Shown in pieces: positions 25,952 through 35,644 of a DNA stretch of 64,000 bases. Source of the DNA: JASHPR01 sp963749145. GTDB taxonomy: Bacteria; Actinomycetota; Actinomycetes; Streptosporangiales; Streptosporangiaceae. Made by a program: the position numbers and the translations under genes. Each line of letters starts with the position of its first letter. Positions within the stretch are counted from its first letter, which is position 1. The notes under the pieces were generated by a model. It did no database searches and was not told the origin of the DNA. It saw only the letters and a program-made list of their open reading frames with translations. The stretch lies in NCBI GenBank assembly GCA_963749145.1, contig CAVVLN010000001.1, positions 1,426,001 to 1,490,000 on the forward strand, written 5' to 3'.

Positions 25952-26629
25952 TCAGCGGGCCGCCCGCCCCGGCCGGTAGCGCAGCAGCACCACGTCGCCG
26001 ACCGGGCGGACCTCGGCCAGGTGCATCCGCTGCCCGGTGCCCGCCGGCCCGGCGATCCGCGGCGCCGCGGGATCCCCGACGAACACGGGCGCGATGACCA
26101 GGTGCAGCTCGTCGGCGAGCCCGCCGGCCAGGAACTGCGCGAGCACCGTGCCCCCGCCCTCGACCATGAGCCGCCGCACGCCCCGCCCGGCCAGGTCGGC
26201 CAGCAGGGCGCCCAGGCTGAGCGGGTCGCCGGCGGCGACCACCTCGGCCGGGGTCGCGGCCAGCCGGGCCGCGGCGGCGGCCCGCTGCCCGGCGGGCACG
26301 TACACCAGCCTGGTGCCCTCGCCGGCGGTGAAGAACCGCGCCGCCGGGTCGAGGTCACCGCGGCCGGTGATCGTGACCCGGGCCGGGCTCGCCGGGAGCC
26401 CGGCGGCGGCCCGCCGGGCCCGGCGCTCCGGCGAGCGCACCAGCAGCGCCGGGTTGTCGCGGCGGATGGTCCCGGCCCCGACCAGGATCGCGTCGCAGCC
26501 CGCCCGGACCTCGTCGACCCGGTCCAGGTCCGCCGGGCCGGACAGGATCAGCCGGCGGCCGGTGGCGTCGTCGAGGCAGCCGTCGACCGACATCGCGACC
26601 GACAGCAGGACGTAGGGCCGTTCCGCCAC
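25952..26629 (-). CDS. RibD C-terminal-like (pyrimidine/dihydrofolate) reductase
   Basis: 225 residues, single RibD_C/DHFR-like domain: PYVLLSVAMSVDGCLDD, DAILVGAGTIRRDNPALLVR (cofactor loop), GVRRLMVEGGGTVLAQFLAGGLADELHLVIAPVFVG. No deaminase domain. Family members reduce the ribosyl side chain of riboflavin intermediates or related pterin/flavin compounds with NADPH. Divergent from cobS, 42 bp between starts. Confidence 0.82.
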   Translation of the reverse strand: MAERPYVLLSVAMSVDGCLDDATGRRLILSGPADLDRVDEVRAGCDAILVGAGTIRRDNPALLVRSPERRARRAAAGLPASPARVTITGRGDLDPAARFFTAGEGTRLVYVPAGQRAAAAARLAATPAEVVAAGDPLSLGALLADLAGRGVRRLMVEGGGTVLAQFLAGGLADELHLVIAPVFVGDPAAPRIAGPAGTGQRMHLAEVRPVGDVVLLRYRPGRAAR

Positions 26630-26671
26630 GAGCCGACCGTACCCGGCCCCGCCTCCCTACGCTGGGGTGCC

Positions 26672-27436
26672 ATGTTCCTCGGCGGGTTGCGGCTGGCGGT
26701 GACCTTGCTGACCGCGATCCCGCTGCCGGGCGGCCGCCGCGCCGCCGTCCCGGCGCCGTCCCGGCGGGCCGCCGCGGCCGCGATGACCTGGGCCCCGGTC
26801 GTCGGCCTGCTGCTCGGCGCGGCCGCCGCGGCCGCGGCGGAGGCAGCCGCGCGCCTGGGCCGCACCGGCCCGCTGCTGGCCGCCGTCCTGGCCGTCACGG
26901 TCCTGGCCCTGCTCACCCGGGGCCTGCACCTGGACGGCCTGGCCGACCTGGCCGACGGCCTGGGCAGCGGCCGGGAGCCCGCGGCCGCGCTGGCGATCAT
27001 GAAACGCTCCGACATCGGGCCGTTCGGGGTGGTCACGCTGGTGCTCACGTTGCTGGTACAGGTCGCCGCGCTGGCTCAGGCCGAGGCGCTCGGCCGCGGG
27101 GCGGCGGCCGTGATCGCCGCGGCGGCCACCGGGCGGCTGGCGCTGACCTGGGCCTGCCGCCGGGGCGTGCCGCCCGCGCGCGGCGACGGCCTGGGCGCGA
27201 TGGTGGCCGGGACCGTTCCCCCGGTGATCCCGGCCGCGCTCACGGCCGCGGCGCTGGGCGCGGCCTACGCCGCCGGGGTGATCGTCGCGGTGGCCGTGGC
27301 CGCCGGGCTGGCCGTCTCGCTCGCGGTGACCGCGCTGGCCGTGCGCCGCCTGGGCGGGATCACCGGTGACGTGCTCGGCGCGCTCGTCGAGCTCACCACC
27401 GCCGCCTGCCTGCTGGTGACCGCGATCCGCGGCTAG
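26672..27436 (+). CDS. cobS: Adenosylcobinamide-GDP ribazoletransferase
   Basis: 254 residues, polytopic. CobS signatures: AIPLPGG near the start, LHLDGLADLADGL (acidic metal-binding motif, about 90-102), KRSDIGPFGV and the C-terminal GGITGDVLGA. It joins the lower ligand to adenosylcobinamide-GDP in the last step of cobalamin synthesis, at the membrane. No other cob gene is in the window; in Mycobacterium cobS also heads the pepA-lip-gln block. Confidence 0.9.
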   Translation: MFLGGLRLAVTLLTAIPLPGGRRAAVPAPSRRAAAAAMTWAPVVGLLLGAAAAAAAEAAARLGRTGPLLAAVLAVTVLALLTRGLHLDGLADLADGLGSGREPAAALAIMKRSDIGPFGVVTLVLTLLVQVAALAQAEALGRGAAAVIAAAATGRLALTWACRRGVPPARGDGLGAMVAGTVPPVIPAALTAAALGAAYAAGVIVAVAVAAGLAVSLAVTALAVRRLGGITGDVLGALVELTTAACLLVTAIRG

Positions 27437-27448
27437 GCCCGATACCGT

Positions 27449-27886
27449 TCAGGCCGCGGACAGCACCGCGCGCAGACGGCGGGCGTAGCCGGCCGCCTCG
27501 GCGTCGTCGGCGTACGTGCCGCGCGGCCAGAAGAAGCCGCGCAGGCCGTCGCCCCGGGTCCGGGGGATGACGTGCACGTGCAGGTGCGGGACGCTCTGGC
27601 TGACGATGTTGTTCTCGCCCACGAAGCTGCCCTGGGCGCCCAGCGCGCGCGGCATCGCCGCGCTGACCCGCTGCACCCGGGCGAACAGCGGGCCCACCAG
27701 GGCGGCGGGCAGGTCGGCCAGGGTCACGTAGTGCGCCACCGGCACGACCAGCACGTGCCCCTTGAACACCGGCCTGGTGTCGAGGAAGCCCACCGCGACC
27801 TCGTCACGCAGCACCACGTGGGCGGGAACGGTCCCGGCCACGATGCCGCAGAACTTGCAGTCCGCCACGCCAGGAACGTTTGCCAC
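27449..27886 (-). CDS. HIT family hydrolase
   Basis: 145 residues with the histidine-triad motif PHLHVHVIP near residues 99-107 and an N-terminal CKFCGI zinc-like motif. Hint-type nucleoside phosphoramidase or dinucleotide hydrolase. Convergent with cobS and divergent from the alcohol dehydrogenase gene. Confidence 0.9.
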   Translation of the reverse strand: MANVPGVADCKFCGIVAGTVPAHVVLRDEVAVGFLDTRPVFKGHVLVVPVAHYVTLADLPAALVGPLFARVQRVSAAMPRALGAQGSFVGENNIVSQSVPHLHVHVIPRTRGDGLRGFFWPRGTYADDAEAAGYARRLRAVLSAA

Positions 27887-28030
27887 GGCCGAACGCTACT
27901 TCACGGCGCCCCGGCGGGCGGCCGGCCCCCGCCTCGGGCCGGGCTGGTTCGGCCGGGGCGGCCCCACCTAGGATGGCGAGGGTCCCCATCGTCGTGAACA
28001 GCACCGAAGCGGACGGAAGCGGGAGGATCC

Positions 28031-29146
28031 ATGAAGACAAGGGCCGCCATTCTGCGCGGGACGGGCCAGGACTTCGAGATCACCGAGCTCGACCTGGATC
28101 CGCCGCAGGCCGGCGAGGTCCTGATCCGCTACGTGGCCGCCGGCCTGTGCCATTCCGACGAGCACCTGCGCCACGGCGACATCGTCCCCCGGTTCCCGCT
28201 GGTCGGCGGGCACGAGGGCGCCGGGATCATCGAGGAGGTCGGCCCCGGCGTCACCCGGCTGGCCCCCGGCGACCACGTGATCTGCTCGTTCCTGCCGGTC
28301 TGCGGCCACTGCCGGTGGTGCGCGACCGGCAAGTCCAACCTCTGCGACATGGGCGCCACGATCCTGGACGGCTGCCTGCCCGACGGCACGTACCGGTTCC
28401 ACGCCGGCGGCGAGGACCTGGGCGGGATGTGCATGCTCGGCACGTTCTCCGAGCGCGCCGTGATCTCCGAGCACTCCGCCATCAAGGTCGACCAGGACCT
28501 GCCGCTGGACAAGGTGGTGCTGATCGGCTGCGGGGTGCCGACCGGCTTCGGCTCGGCGGTGCACGCCGCGGCCACCGAGCCCGGCGACACGATCGCGATC
28601 TACGGCATCGGCGGGATCGGCATCAACGCGGTGCAGGGCGCCGCGCTGGCCGGGGCGCGCAACGTGGTCGCGATCGACCCGCTGGCCAACAAGCGGGAGA
28701 TGGCCGAGAAGCTCGGCGCCACGCACAGCGCCGCGACCGCCGAGGAGGCCCAGCAGCTGATCACTGAGCTCACCCGGGGCGTCGGCGCTGACAAGGCGAT
28801 CGTCACCGTCGGCGTGGTCGACTCCGAGGTGGTCACGAACGCGTTCAACGCGATCCGCAAGGGCGGCACGGTGGTGGTGACCGGCCTGGCCGACCCGGGC
28901 AAGACCACCATCGAGCTGCCCGGCGCGATCCTGACCCTGTTCGAGAAGCGGATCCAGGGCAGCCTGTTCGGGTCCGGCGACCCGTTCCACGACATCCCGC
29001 GCATGGTGGAGCTGTACCAGTCCGGGGACCTCAAGCTGGACGAGCTGATCACCACGACCTACACCCTCGACCAGATCAACCAGGGCTACCAGGACCTGCT
29101 GGACGGCAAGAACATCCGCGGGGTGATCCGGTACCCCGACGCGTGA
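28031..29146 (+). CDS. Zinc alcohol dehydrogenase, NDMA-dependent type
   Basis: 371 residues of the medium-chain family. Catalytic zinc ligands in GLCHSDEH and GGHEGAG; structural zinc cysteines CGHCRWCATGKSNLC; Rossmann motif GIGGIGINAV. The opening KTRAAILRGTGQDFEITELDLDPP and GTYRFHAGGEDLGGMCMLGTFSE resemble actinobacterial NDMA-dependent alcohol dehydrogenases (tightly bound nicotinamide cofactor, often mycofactocin-linked). No mycofactocin genes lie in the window. GGGAGG precedes the ATG. Confidence 0.85.
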   Translation: MKTRAAILRGTGQDFEITELDLDPPQAGEVLIRYVAAGLCHSDEHLRHGDIVPRFPLVGGHEGAGIIEEVGPGVTRLAPGDHVICSFLPVCGHCRWCATGKSNLCDMGATILDGCLPDGTYRFHAGGEDLGGMCMLGTFSERAVISEHSAIKVDQDLPLDKVVLIGCGVPTGFGSAVHAAATEPGDTIAIYGIGGIGINAVQGAALAGARNVVAIDPLANKREMAEKLGATHSAATAEEAQQLITELTRGVGADKAIVTVGVVDSEVVTNAFNAIRKGGTVVVTGLADPGKTTIELPGAILTLFEKRIQGSLFGSGDPFHDIPRMVELYQSGDLKLDELITTTYTLDQINQGYQDLLDGKNIRGVIRYPDA

Positions 29147-29156
29147 CACCGGACTC

Positions 29157-31047
29157 GTGACCGTGACCGGGCCGGGCGGCGGCGCGCCGCCGCCCGTGGT
29201 CGGCCTGCGCCGGGAACGCGAGGTGCTCACGGTCGCGCTGGCCGCAGGCCGGCACGTCGTGATCGAGGGCCCGCCGGGTACCGGCAAGTCCACGCTGCTG
29301 CGGGCCGTCGCCCGCGACGGCGGGCAGGAGGTCGTGTTCGTCGAGGGCAACGCCGAGCTGACGCCGGCCCGGCTGATCGGCCAGCACGACCCCTCGCAGG
29401 TGCTCACGGCCGGGTACACGCCGGGCAGCTTCACCGACGGCCCGCTGCTGGTGGCCATGCGGCAGGGCGCCCTGCTCTACCTCGAGGAGTTCAACCGGGT
29501 CCCCGAGGAGACGCTCAACGTGCTGATCACCGTGCTGACCGAGGGGGAGATCGCGGTCCCCCGGCTCGGCACCGTGCGGGCCGACCCGGGGTTCCGGGTG
29601 ATCGCCGCCATGAACCCGTTCGACGCGATCGGCACGGCCCGGGTCAGCCATGCGATCGCGGACCGGATCTGCCGGATCGTGCTCGGCTACCAGGATGAGG
29701 CCGCGGAGCGAGCCATCACCACCGCGGCCACCGGCATCGAGGGCCCGGTCGTGGACCTGGCCGTGACCATCACCCGGGCCACCCGCGAGCACCGCGACGT
29801 GCGGATGGGGTCCTCGGTCCGCGGGGCGATCGACCTGGTGCTGCTGGCGACCGGGCTGCAGCGGCTGCGGGCCGAGGCCGCGCCGGGGCGCGGAACGATC
29901 CGGGACGCGGCGTACGCCGCCCTGTCCGGCCGGATCCGGATCGCCGACGGCTGCGACCGCAGCCCGGAGTCCGTGCTGGACGAGATCCTCGACGCGCTGG
30001 CGGCCGCCGCGCCGCCCGGCTCGCCGCCGGACACCGCGCCGCCGGACGGCACGCGGGACGGCCAGGGAAAAGCTGACGGCCAGCCGCCCGCGCCGGGCCG
30101 GCTGGCCGTCCCCGGCCCGTCCCGCTCTACCCTGCGCCGTGACCGCGGCGGCGGCCAGCCCCGCCGCACCGTGGGCCGGGCCGAGCTGGCCCTGCGCCAC
30201 CCGGCGTTCACGCGGGTCTCGCCGCAGGTCGGCACCCTCGACGCCGACGCGCTGGCCGGGCTGCTGGCCGCCGATCCCGACGCGGCCGCGGCCCTGCTCG
30301 CCGACCTGGCCGCGGCCACCGACCGCGAGCTGCGCGCCGCGGCGCGGCGGCTGGCGGCCCAGGTGTTCATCCGGCTCGGCCGGGCCGGCCGCGCGCCCCG
30401 GGCCCGGGGGGCGCGCCGCCTGGAGCCCAGCCGTCGCGGCGAGGGCGACCTGGACCTCGACCGCACCCTGGAGCGGTGGCCCGGCCGCGGCCCGCTGGCC
30501 CCGGGCGACCTGGTCACCCGGGACTGGGCCGCCCGGCGCCGGGCGGTCTGCCTGCTGGTGGACGCCAGCGGCTCGATGTCCGGCGCGGGCGTCGCCATGG
30601 CGGCCGTGGCCGCCGCCGCGGTCGTGCTCGCGGCCGGCGACAAGATCGCTCCCGGCGTGCTCGCGTTCAGCGACCGGGTGCGGGTGCTGCAGCCGCAGGG
30701 CACCCGGCGGCCGCCCGCCGACGTGGTCGGCGACCTGGTCGGCCTGCGCGGGCACGGGGTGACCGACCTGGCCGGGGCGCTGCGCGCGGCGGCCGCGCAG
30801 CTCGCCGGGGCGGACGCCGGGGAGCGGACCGCGGTGCTGCTGTCCGACTGCCTGCGCACCGCGGGCGACGACCCGGCCGGGGCGCTGGGCGGCATCGACC
30901 GGCTGCACGTGCTCTGCCCGGCCCCCGGGCCCGGCCCGCCGCCCGGCCCGGCCGCCGCCGCGCTGGCCCGGGCGGGCGGCGGGATCAGCCTGCCGGTGCG
31001 CCTGGCTGGCCGACGTGGCGCCGGCGCTGCGCCGCCTGCTGGCCTGA
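29157..31047 (+). CDS. MoxR/chelatase-type AAA+ ATPase fused to VWA domain, 3' frame break
   Basis: About 630 residues. N-terminal AAA+ domain: Walker A EGPPGTGKST (about 37-46) and Walker B LLYLEEFNRVPEE (about 107-119), sensor AAMNPFD. A Pro/Arg-rich linker precedes a VWA domain with MIDAS LLVDASGSMSG (about 469-479). The normal ending WLADVAPALRRLLA lies one base out of frame from about 31005, stopping at 31047. Without that shift the frame runs on into the histidine kinase, making an artificial fusion. BchD/I-like pairs remodel proteins or insert metals; target unknown. Confidence 0.8.
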
Positions 31048-31142
31048 CGGCCGTGGCCGTCCGCCTTCCGGCGGACCCCGCCGGATCCGGGTCAGCTTCC
31101 GGGAGGACGACACCCGCGCGCCGCCGCCCGTACCCTGGGGGC

Positions 31143-32336
31143 GTGCCCGCCGTCTACGCCTGGCTGAGCCGGCACCCGAAACTGGTCGACACCGTGCCCG
31201 CGTTCGGGCTCGCCCTGCTCGGCGTGCCCTCGGCCCCGCTGCTGCCGGTCTGGCTGCTGCTGCTGATCATCGCCGGCCTGGCCATCCCGGTGGTGTTCCG
31301 CCGCCGGTACCCGGTCCAGGCGTTCGGGGTCGCGGTCTGCGCCGGCGCGGTCCAGGTGCTGATCTATAACGCCCCGATCGGCACCGACCTGGCCATCCTG
31401 GTGCTGCTGTACACGCTGGCCGCCTACCGGCCGCGCCAGGTGTCGGTCCCCGGGCTGGCGGTGTGCCTGGTCGGCGCGGTCACCGCGGTCGCCGTCTGGG
31501 TGCCGAGGCCGATCGGCGCGGTGGACCGGTTCCTGCTGGCCGCGGTGGTGTTCAGCGGCACCGCCCTGGTCGCGTGGGTGCTCGGCGACTCCATGCGGTA
31601 CCGGCGCGCGTACCTGACCTCCCTGGAGGACCGCGCGGCCCGCCTGGAGCGGGAACGTGACGCCCAGGCCCAGGTCGCGGCGGCGGCCGAGCGGGCCAGG
31701 ATCGCCCGCGAGCTGCACGACGTTATCGCGCACAACGTCAGCGTCATGGTGGTGCAGGCCGACGGCGCCGCCTACGCGCTGCGCACCGACCCGGACCGGG
31801 CCGGCCAGGCGCTGGCCGCGATCTCGCAGACCGGGCGCAAGGCGCTGGCCGAGATGCGGCGCCTGCTCGGCGTGCTGCGCTCGGAGGACGAGCGGGCCGA
31901 CCTGGCCCCGGTGCCCGGCCTCGACCAGCTCCGCGAGCTGGTCGAGCAGGCGCGGCACGCGGGCATGTCGGTCTCGCTGCGCCTCGACGGGCCGCCGCGC
32001 CAGCTGGCCGAGGGGGCCGAGCTGGCCGCGTACCGGGTCGTGCAGGAATCGCTGACCAACACCCGCAAGCACGGCGGCCTCGCCGCGGCGGCCACGGTGG
32101 CGCTGCGCTTCGAGCCGGACGGGCTGCTGCTGCAGGTGACCGACGACGGGCTGGGCGCCGCGGCGGCGGCCGCCGACGGGCCCGGGCACGGGCTCACCGG
32201 GATGCGCGAGCGGATCGAGATGTACGGCGGGACCGTGCAGGCGGGACCGCTGCCGGGCGGGGGCTACCAGGTCAGCGCGCGGCTGCCGGACGCCGGGACC
32301 GGGACCGGGCGGCGCCTGCTGGACGGCGCGGCATGA
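31143..32336 (+). CDS. NarX-like sensor histidine kinase
   Basis: 397 residues from GTG 31143. Four to five TM helices in the first ~140 residues (LLLLIIAGLAIPVVF, AILVLLYTLAAY, FLLAAVVFSGTALVAWVLG), a short coiled coil, HisKA_3 dimerisation motif ARIARELHDVIAHNVSVMVVQ with the phosphoacceptor His, and HATPase (YRVVQESLTNTRKH; VTDDGLG; GHGLTGMRERIEMYGG). Stop overlaps the response regulator start (ATGA). Same family as the kinase stump at 6.7 kb. Confidence 0.9.
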   Translation: MPAVYAWLSRHPKLVDTVPAFGLALLGVPSAPLLPVWLLLLIIAGLAIPVVFRRRYPVQAFGVAVCAGAVQVLIYNAPIGTDLAILVLLYTLAAYRPRQVSVPGLAVCLVGAVTAVAVWVPRPIGAVDRFLLAAVVFSGTALVAWVLGDSMRYRRAYLTSLEDRAARLERERDAQAQVAAAAERARIARELHDVIAHNVSVMVVQADGAAYALRTDPDRAGQALAAISQTGRKALAEMRRLLGVLRSEDERADLAPVPGLDQLRELVEQARHAGMSVSLRLDGPPRQLAEGAELAAYRVVQESLTNTRKHGGLAAAATVALRFEPDGLLLQVTDDGLGAAAAAADGPGHGLTGMRERIEMYGGTVQAGPLPGGGYQVSARLPDAGTGTGRRLLDGAA

Positions 32337-32998
32337 CCATCCGGATCGTGCTCGTCGACGACCAGGAGCTGGTCAGGACCGGATTCCGGATGGTCCTCGA
32401 GGCGCAGCCGGACATGACGGTGGTCGGCGAGGCGGCCGACGGGCTGGCCGCGGTGGACTTCGCCCGCTCGCACTCCGCCGACGTCATGATCATGGACGCC
32501 CGGATGCCCCGGCTGGACGGGGTGGCCGCCACCCGGCAGATCCGGCAGGCCGGCGACCGGCCCCGGGTGCTGATGCTGACCACGTTCGACCTCGACGAGT
32601 ACGCGTTCGCCGCGCTCAAGGCCGGCGCGAGCGGCTTCCTGCTCAAGGACGTGCCCCCGGAGGAACTGCTGTTCGCGATCCGCGCGGTGCACTCCGGCGA
32701 CGCCGTGGTCGCGCCGTCCACCACCCGGCGGCTGCTGGACCGGTTCGCGCCGATGCTGCCCGCCGGCGCCGGGCCCGCCCCGGCCGAGCTGGAGGAGCTG
32801 ACCGAGCGCGAGCGCCAGGTGCTGATCCTGGTCGCCCAGGGCTTGTCCAACGCCGAGCTGGCCGGGCGGCTGTTCGTCTCGGAGGCCACGGTCAAGACGC
32901 ACGTGGGCCGGATTCTGGCCAAGCTCGGCCTGCGGGACCGGGTCCAGGCGGTGGTCTACGCCTACGAGAACGGGCTGGTCCGGGCCAGCCGGCCGTGA
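32333..32998 (+). CDS. NarL/FixJ-type response regulator
   Basis: 221 residues. Receiver with VLVDDQE, phosphoacceptor in VMIMDARMPRLDG, LMLTTFDLDEY and FLLKDV; LuxR HTH (TERERQVLILVAQGLSNAELA ... VKTHVGRILAKLGLRDRVQ). Cognate partner of the coupled kinase. The targets are not evident; the MHYT genes 148 bp downstream on the same strand are candidates. Confidence 0.92.
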   Translation: MTIRIVLVDDQELVRTGFRMVLEAQPDMTVVGEAADGLAAVDFARSHSADVMIMDARMPRLDGVAATRQIRQAGDRPRVLMLTTFDLDEYAFAALKAGASGFLLKDVPPEELLFAIRAVHSGDAVVAPSTTRRLLDRFAPMLPAGAGPAPAELEELTERERQVLILVAQGLSNAELAGRLFVSEATVKTHVGRILAKLGLRDRVQAVVYAYENGLVRASRP

Positions 32999-33146
32999 GC
33001 GGAGCGGCGCTGATCCCCGGTACATCCGGCTGTCAAGTCATCTGGCCGTCCGGACTGTCCGCATTCTGCGAGTTGCATACAGCAAATCGCGCCACGGAGT
33101 AATCTCTCACCGTCTCGGGGACCTTCCGAAGGGGAGAGATCACACC

Positions 33147-34163
33147 GTGTTACAACTGCATGGCTTCACCGAAGGCCCGCTGATCCCCGCACTGGGCTAC
33201 CTGGTGTCCAGCGTGGGCGTGTTCCTCGGCCTGCGCTGCGCCTCTCGGGCCCGGGCCTGCCCGGGCCCGGCGCGCACCCGCTGGCTGGTGCTGGCCGGGG
33301 TGGCGATCGGCGGCCTCGGGATCTGGGCCATGGACTTCATCGCCCTGCTGGGCTTCGCGGTCGCCGGCGAGACCACCCGCTACAGCGGGCCCGTCACCCT
33401 GGCCAGCCTGCTGCTCGCGGTGGCGACCGCCGCGGCCGGGCTGCTGATCGCGGGCGCGGGGAACCTGGCGCAAGGCGGGCTGGCCCTCGGCGCCCTGCCG
33501 CTCGGCGGGCTGGTCGCCGGGCTGGGCGTGGCGGCCGTGCACTACCTGGGGATGGCGGCCATGCGGATGCCCGGCCGGCTCTCCTACGCCCCGCTGCCGT
33601 TCGCGCTCTCGGTGGTGGTCGCGGTGGCCGCGGCGACCGCGGTGCTGTGGGGCGCCGCCCGGCTGCGGGGCGCGGCGTCCGCGCTGGGCTTCGCGCTCGT
33701 GCTCGGGCTGCTGCTGTGCGGGATGCACTACACCGCGATGGCGGCCACGCGGGTGTCCGCGGCGGCCGGCCCGGCCGGGCTGGTCGCGGGCGGCGGCGGC
33801 GGGGCCACGGCCGCGGGCTTCCTGCTGCCCGTCATCCTCGGCACCGGCGTGGTCGTGTTCGTGATCTGGGCGGCCGTCGCCCTGTCGCCCACCGAGGACG
33901 CGATCAACTATGACGCGGCCCTGCTCGCCCACATCCGGCGGCGCACCGAGAACCCGGCTGGCCCCCGCGCCGCTACCCCGGTTCCCGCGCCGCTGGCGAC
34001 CCCGGTTCCCGCGCCGCTGGCGACCCCGCCGCCCGCGGCGTCGCTGCCGCCCCGGGATGCCGCCGCCAGCGCGCCCGCCGAACCCGGGGCGCGCGGCCCG
34101 GACCGCGTTAGCGGAATCGCGCCGCGGCCGGGCGCCCGAGTACCGTACTCTTCCGACATGTAG
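33147..34163 (+). CDS. MHYT-domain integral membrane protein 1
   Basis: 338 residues, seven TM helices; GTG after GGGGAGAG. MHYT domains sense gases through metal-binding Met/His motifs. Here motif 1 is degenerate (WAMDFIALLGF, Asp replacing His), motif 2 is VHYLGMAAMRMPG and motif 3 MHYTAMAA. The C-terminal tail has a 24-bp repeat coding for APVPAPLAT. No GGDEF, EAL or kinase domain is attached, so it would have to signal through a partner. Paralogue of the next gene. Confidence 0.85.
   Translation: MLQLHGFTEGPLIPALGYLVSSVGVFLGLRCASRARACPGPARTRWLVLAGVAIGGLGIWAMDFIALLGFAVAGETTRYSGPVTLASLLLAVATAAAGLLIAGAGNLAQGGLALGALPLGGLVAGLGVAAVHYLGMAAMRMPGRLSYAPLPFALSVVVAVAAATAVLWGAARLRGAASALGFALVLGLLLCGMHYTAMAATRVSAAAGPAGLVAGGGGGATAAGFLLPVILGTGVVVFVIWAAVALSPTEDAINYDAALLAHIRRRTENPAGPRAATPVPAPLATPVPAPLATPPPAASLPPRDAAASAPAEPGARGPDRVSGIAPRPGARVPYSSDM
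33973..34030 (+). repeat. 24-bp tandem repeat in MHYT protein 1 tail
   Basis: About two and a half copies of a unit containing ACCCCGGTTCCCGCGCCGCT encode Pro/Ala/Val repeats. Confidence 0.8.
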
Positions 34164-34185
34164 GTGTTAGTGGGGGGACCTCCCG

Positions 34186-35043
34186 ATGCTCACCGTTCAT
34201 AACTTTTCGTACGGGCTGCTGACGCCCGGGCTCGGTTATCTCATGTCCTGCCTCGGCGCGTTCCTTGGCCTGCGCTGCACCGCGCGGGCCCGGGCGCTGC
34301 AGGGCCGGGAGCGGGCCCGCTGGCTGCTGCTGGCCGGGGTGTCGATCGGCACCACCGGGATCTGGGTCATGCACTTCATCGCGATGCTGGGGTTCACCAT
34401 CCCGGGCCAGACCATCCACTACAACGTGCCGATCACCATCTTGAGCCTGCTGGTCGCGGTCGCCATCGTGTGCGTCGGCCTGCTGATCGTCGGGTTCGGC
34501 CCGGACGGCTGGCGCTCCCTGCTGCTCGGCGGCCTGGTCACCGGGCTCGGCGTGGCGGTCATGCACTACCTGGGCATGGCCGCGATGCGGATGCCGGGCC
34601 GGATCACCTACAACCCGTGGCTGATGATCATCTCGGTGGTGATCGCGATCGTGGCCGCGACCGCGGCGCTGTGGGCGGCGCTGCGGCTGCGCGGGATACT
34701 GACCACGCTGGGAGCATCGCTGATCATGGGGGTGGCGGTCAGCGGGATGCACTACACCGGGATGGCCGCGATGCGCATGTACGCCGCCAGCGGCCCGTCG
34801 GGGATGGTGATGGGCGGCAGCGGCGGCGCCACCGCCGAGAGCTTCCTGCTCCCGCTCATCCTCGGGATCAGCATCGTCGCGTTCGTGCTGACCGCGACCG
34901 TCGCCCTGTCGCCGACCGATGACGAGATCCGCAGCGAGCGGGACCTGATGGACCGGATCGACCAGCTTCGCGCCCAGCCCCGTTCCCAGCCCCGTTCCCA
35001 GCCCCGTTCCCAGTCCCGCTTCGCCGGCCGGGCGCGGCGGTAG
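34186..35043 (+). CDS. MHYT-domain integral membrane protein 2
   Basis: 285 residues, seven TM helices. All three MHYT motifs are intact: WVMHFIAMLGF, MHYLGMAAMRMPG and MHYTGMAAMRM. The ending DDEIRSERDLMDRIDQLRAQ is a short helix followed by a (Q-P-R-S) repeat encoded by 12-bp units. It lies 22 bp after MHYT protein 1, a tandem duplication in one operon. Standalone sensor of an undefined gas or redox signal (family knowledge). Confidence 0.88.
   Translation: MLTVHNFSYGLLTPGLGYLMSCLGAFLGLRCTARARALQGRERARWLLLAGVSIGTTGIWVMHFIAMLGFTIPGQTIHYNVPITILSLLVAVAIVCVGLLIVGFGPDGWRSLLLGGLVTGLGVAVMHYLGMAAMRMPGRITYNPWLMIISVVIAIVAATAALWAALRLRGILTTLGASLIMGVAVSGMHYTGMAAMRMYAASGPSGMVMGGSGGATAESFLLPLILGISIVAFVLTATVALSPTDDEIRSERDLMDRIDQLRAQPRSQPRSQPRSQSRFAGRARR
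34977..35022 (+). repeat. 12-bp tandem repeat in MHYT protein 2 tail
   Basis: CAGCCCCGTTCC recurs about three and a half times and encodes Gln-Pro-Arg-Ser units. Confidence 0.85.
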
Positions 35044-35076
35044 CCACGATGACGCGACGGTCGCCACAATGATCCT

Positions 35077-35644
35077 GTGGCGGATCCTGTGGCGCAGACC
35101 GATCAGCCGGAGCCGGGTGAGGGCTGGCTGCTGCTCGTCTACCGCGTGCCGTCCGAGCCGACCCGGCTGCGCTCGACCGTCTGGCGCAGGCTGAAGAGCC
35201 TGGGCGCCATCTACCTGCAGAACTCCGCCGCGGCGCTGCCCGCGAGCGTGCCCGCGGAACGCGCGCTGCGCAAGCTGCGGAGCGAGATCCTGGACATGTC
35301 CGGCACCGCGGCGCTGCTGTCCTGCCGGGTCCTCGCCGGGGAGCCCGAGGTCAGGGCCGCGTTCCAGGCGGCCCGCGACGACGAGTACGAGGAGATCGTG
35401 GACAAGTGCCAGGACTTCCTGGCCCAGGTGAAGAAGGAGTACACCGAGAACCACTTCACCTACGCCGAGCTGGAGGAGAACGAGGTCGACTTGGTCAAGC
35501 TGCGGAACTGGCTGGACCGGGTCCGGCAGCGGGACGTGTTCGGCGCGGCCGGCCGCGGCCGCGCAGAAGTGGCTGGCCGACTGCGAGCAGTCGCTGGAGG
35601 CGTACGCGGCGCGGGTGTACGTCGAGGAGGCGGAGAGCCGCTAG
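35077..35644 (+). CDS. ChrB N-terminal-domain (chromate-resistance-like) protein, frame-disrupted
   Basis: About 188 residues. WLLLVYRVPSEPTRLRSTVWRRLKSLGAIYLQNSAAALP and RDDEYEEIVDKCQDFLAQVKKE are typical of the ChrB N-terminal domain. A one-base gain in the G/C-rich stretch at about 35540-35562 breaks the frame. The proper ending AQKWLADCEQSLEAYAARVYVEEAESR stops at 35644. ChrB-type proteins regulate or support chromate resistance; the ChrA transporter is not in the window, so the role here is uncertain. Confidence 0.75.
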
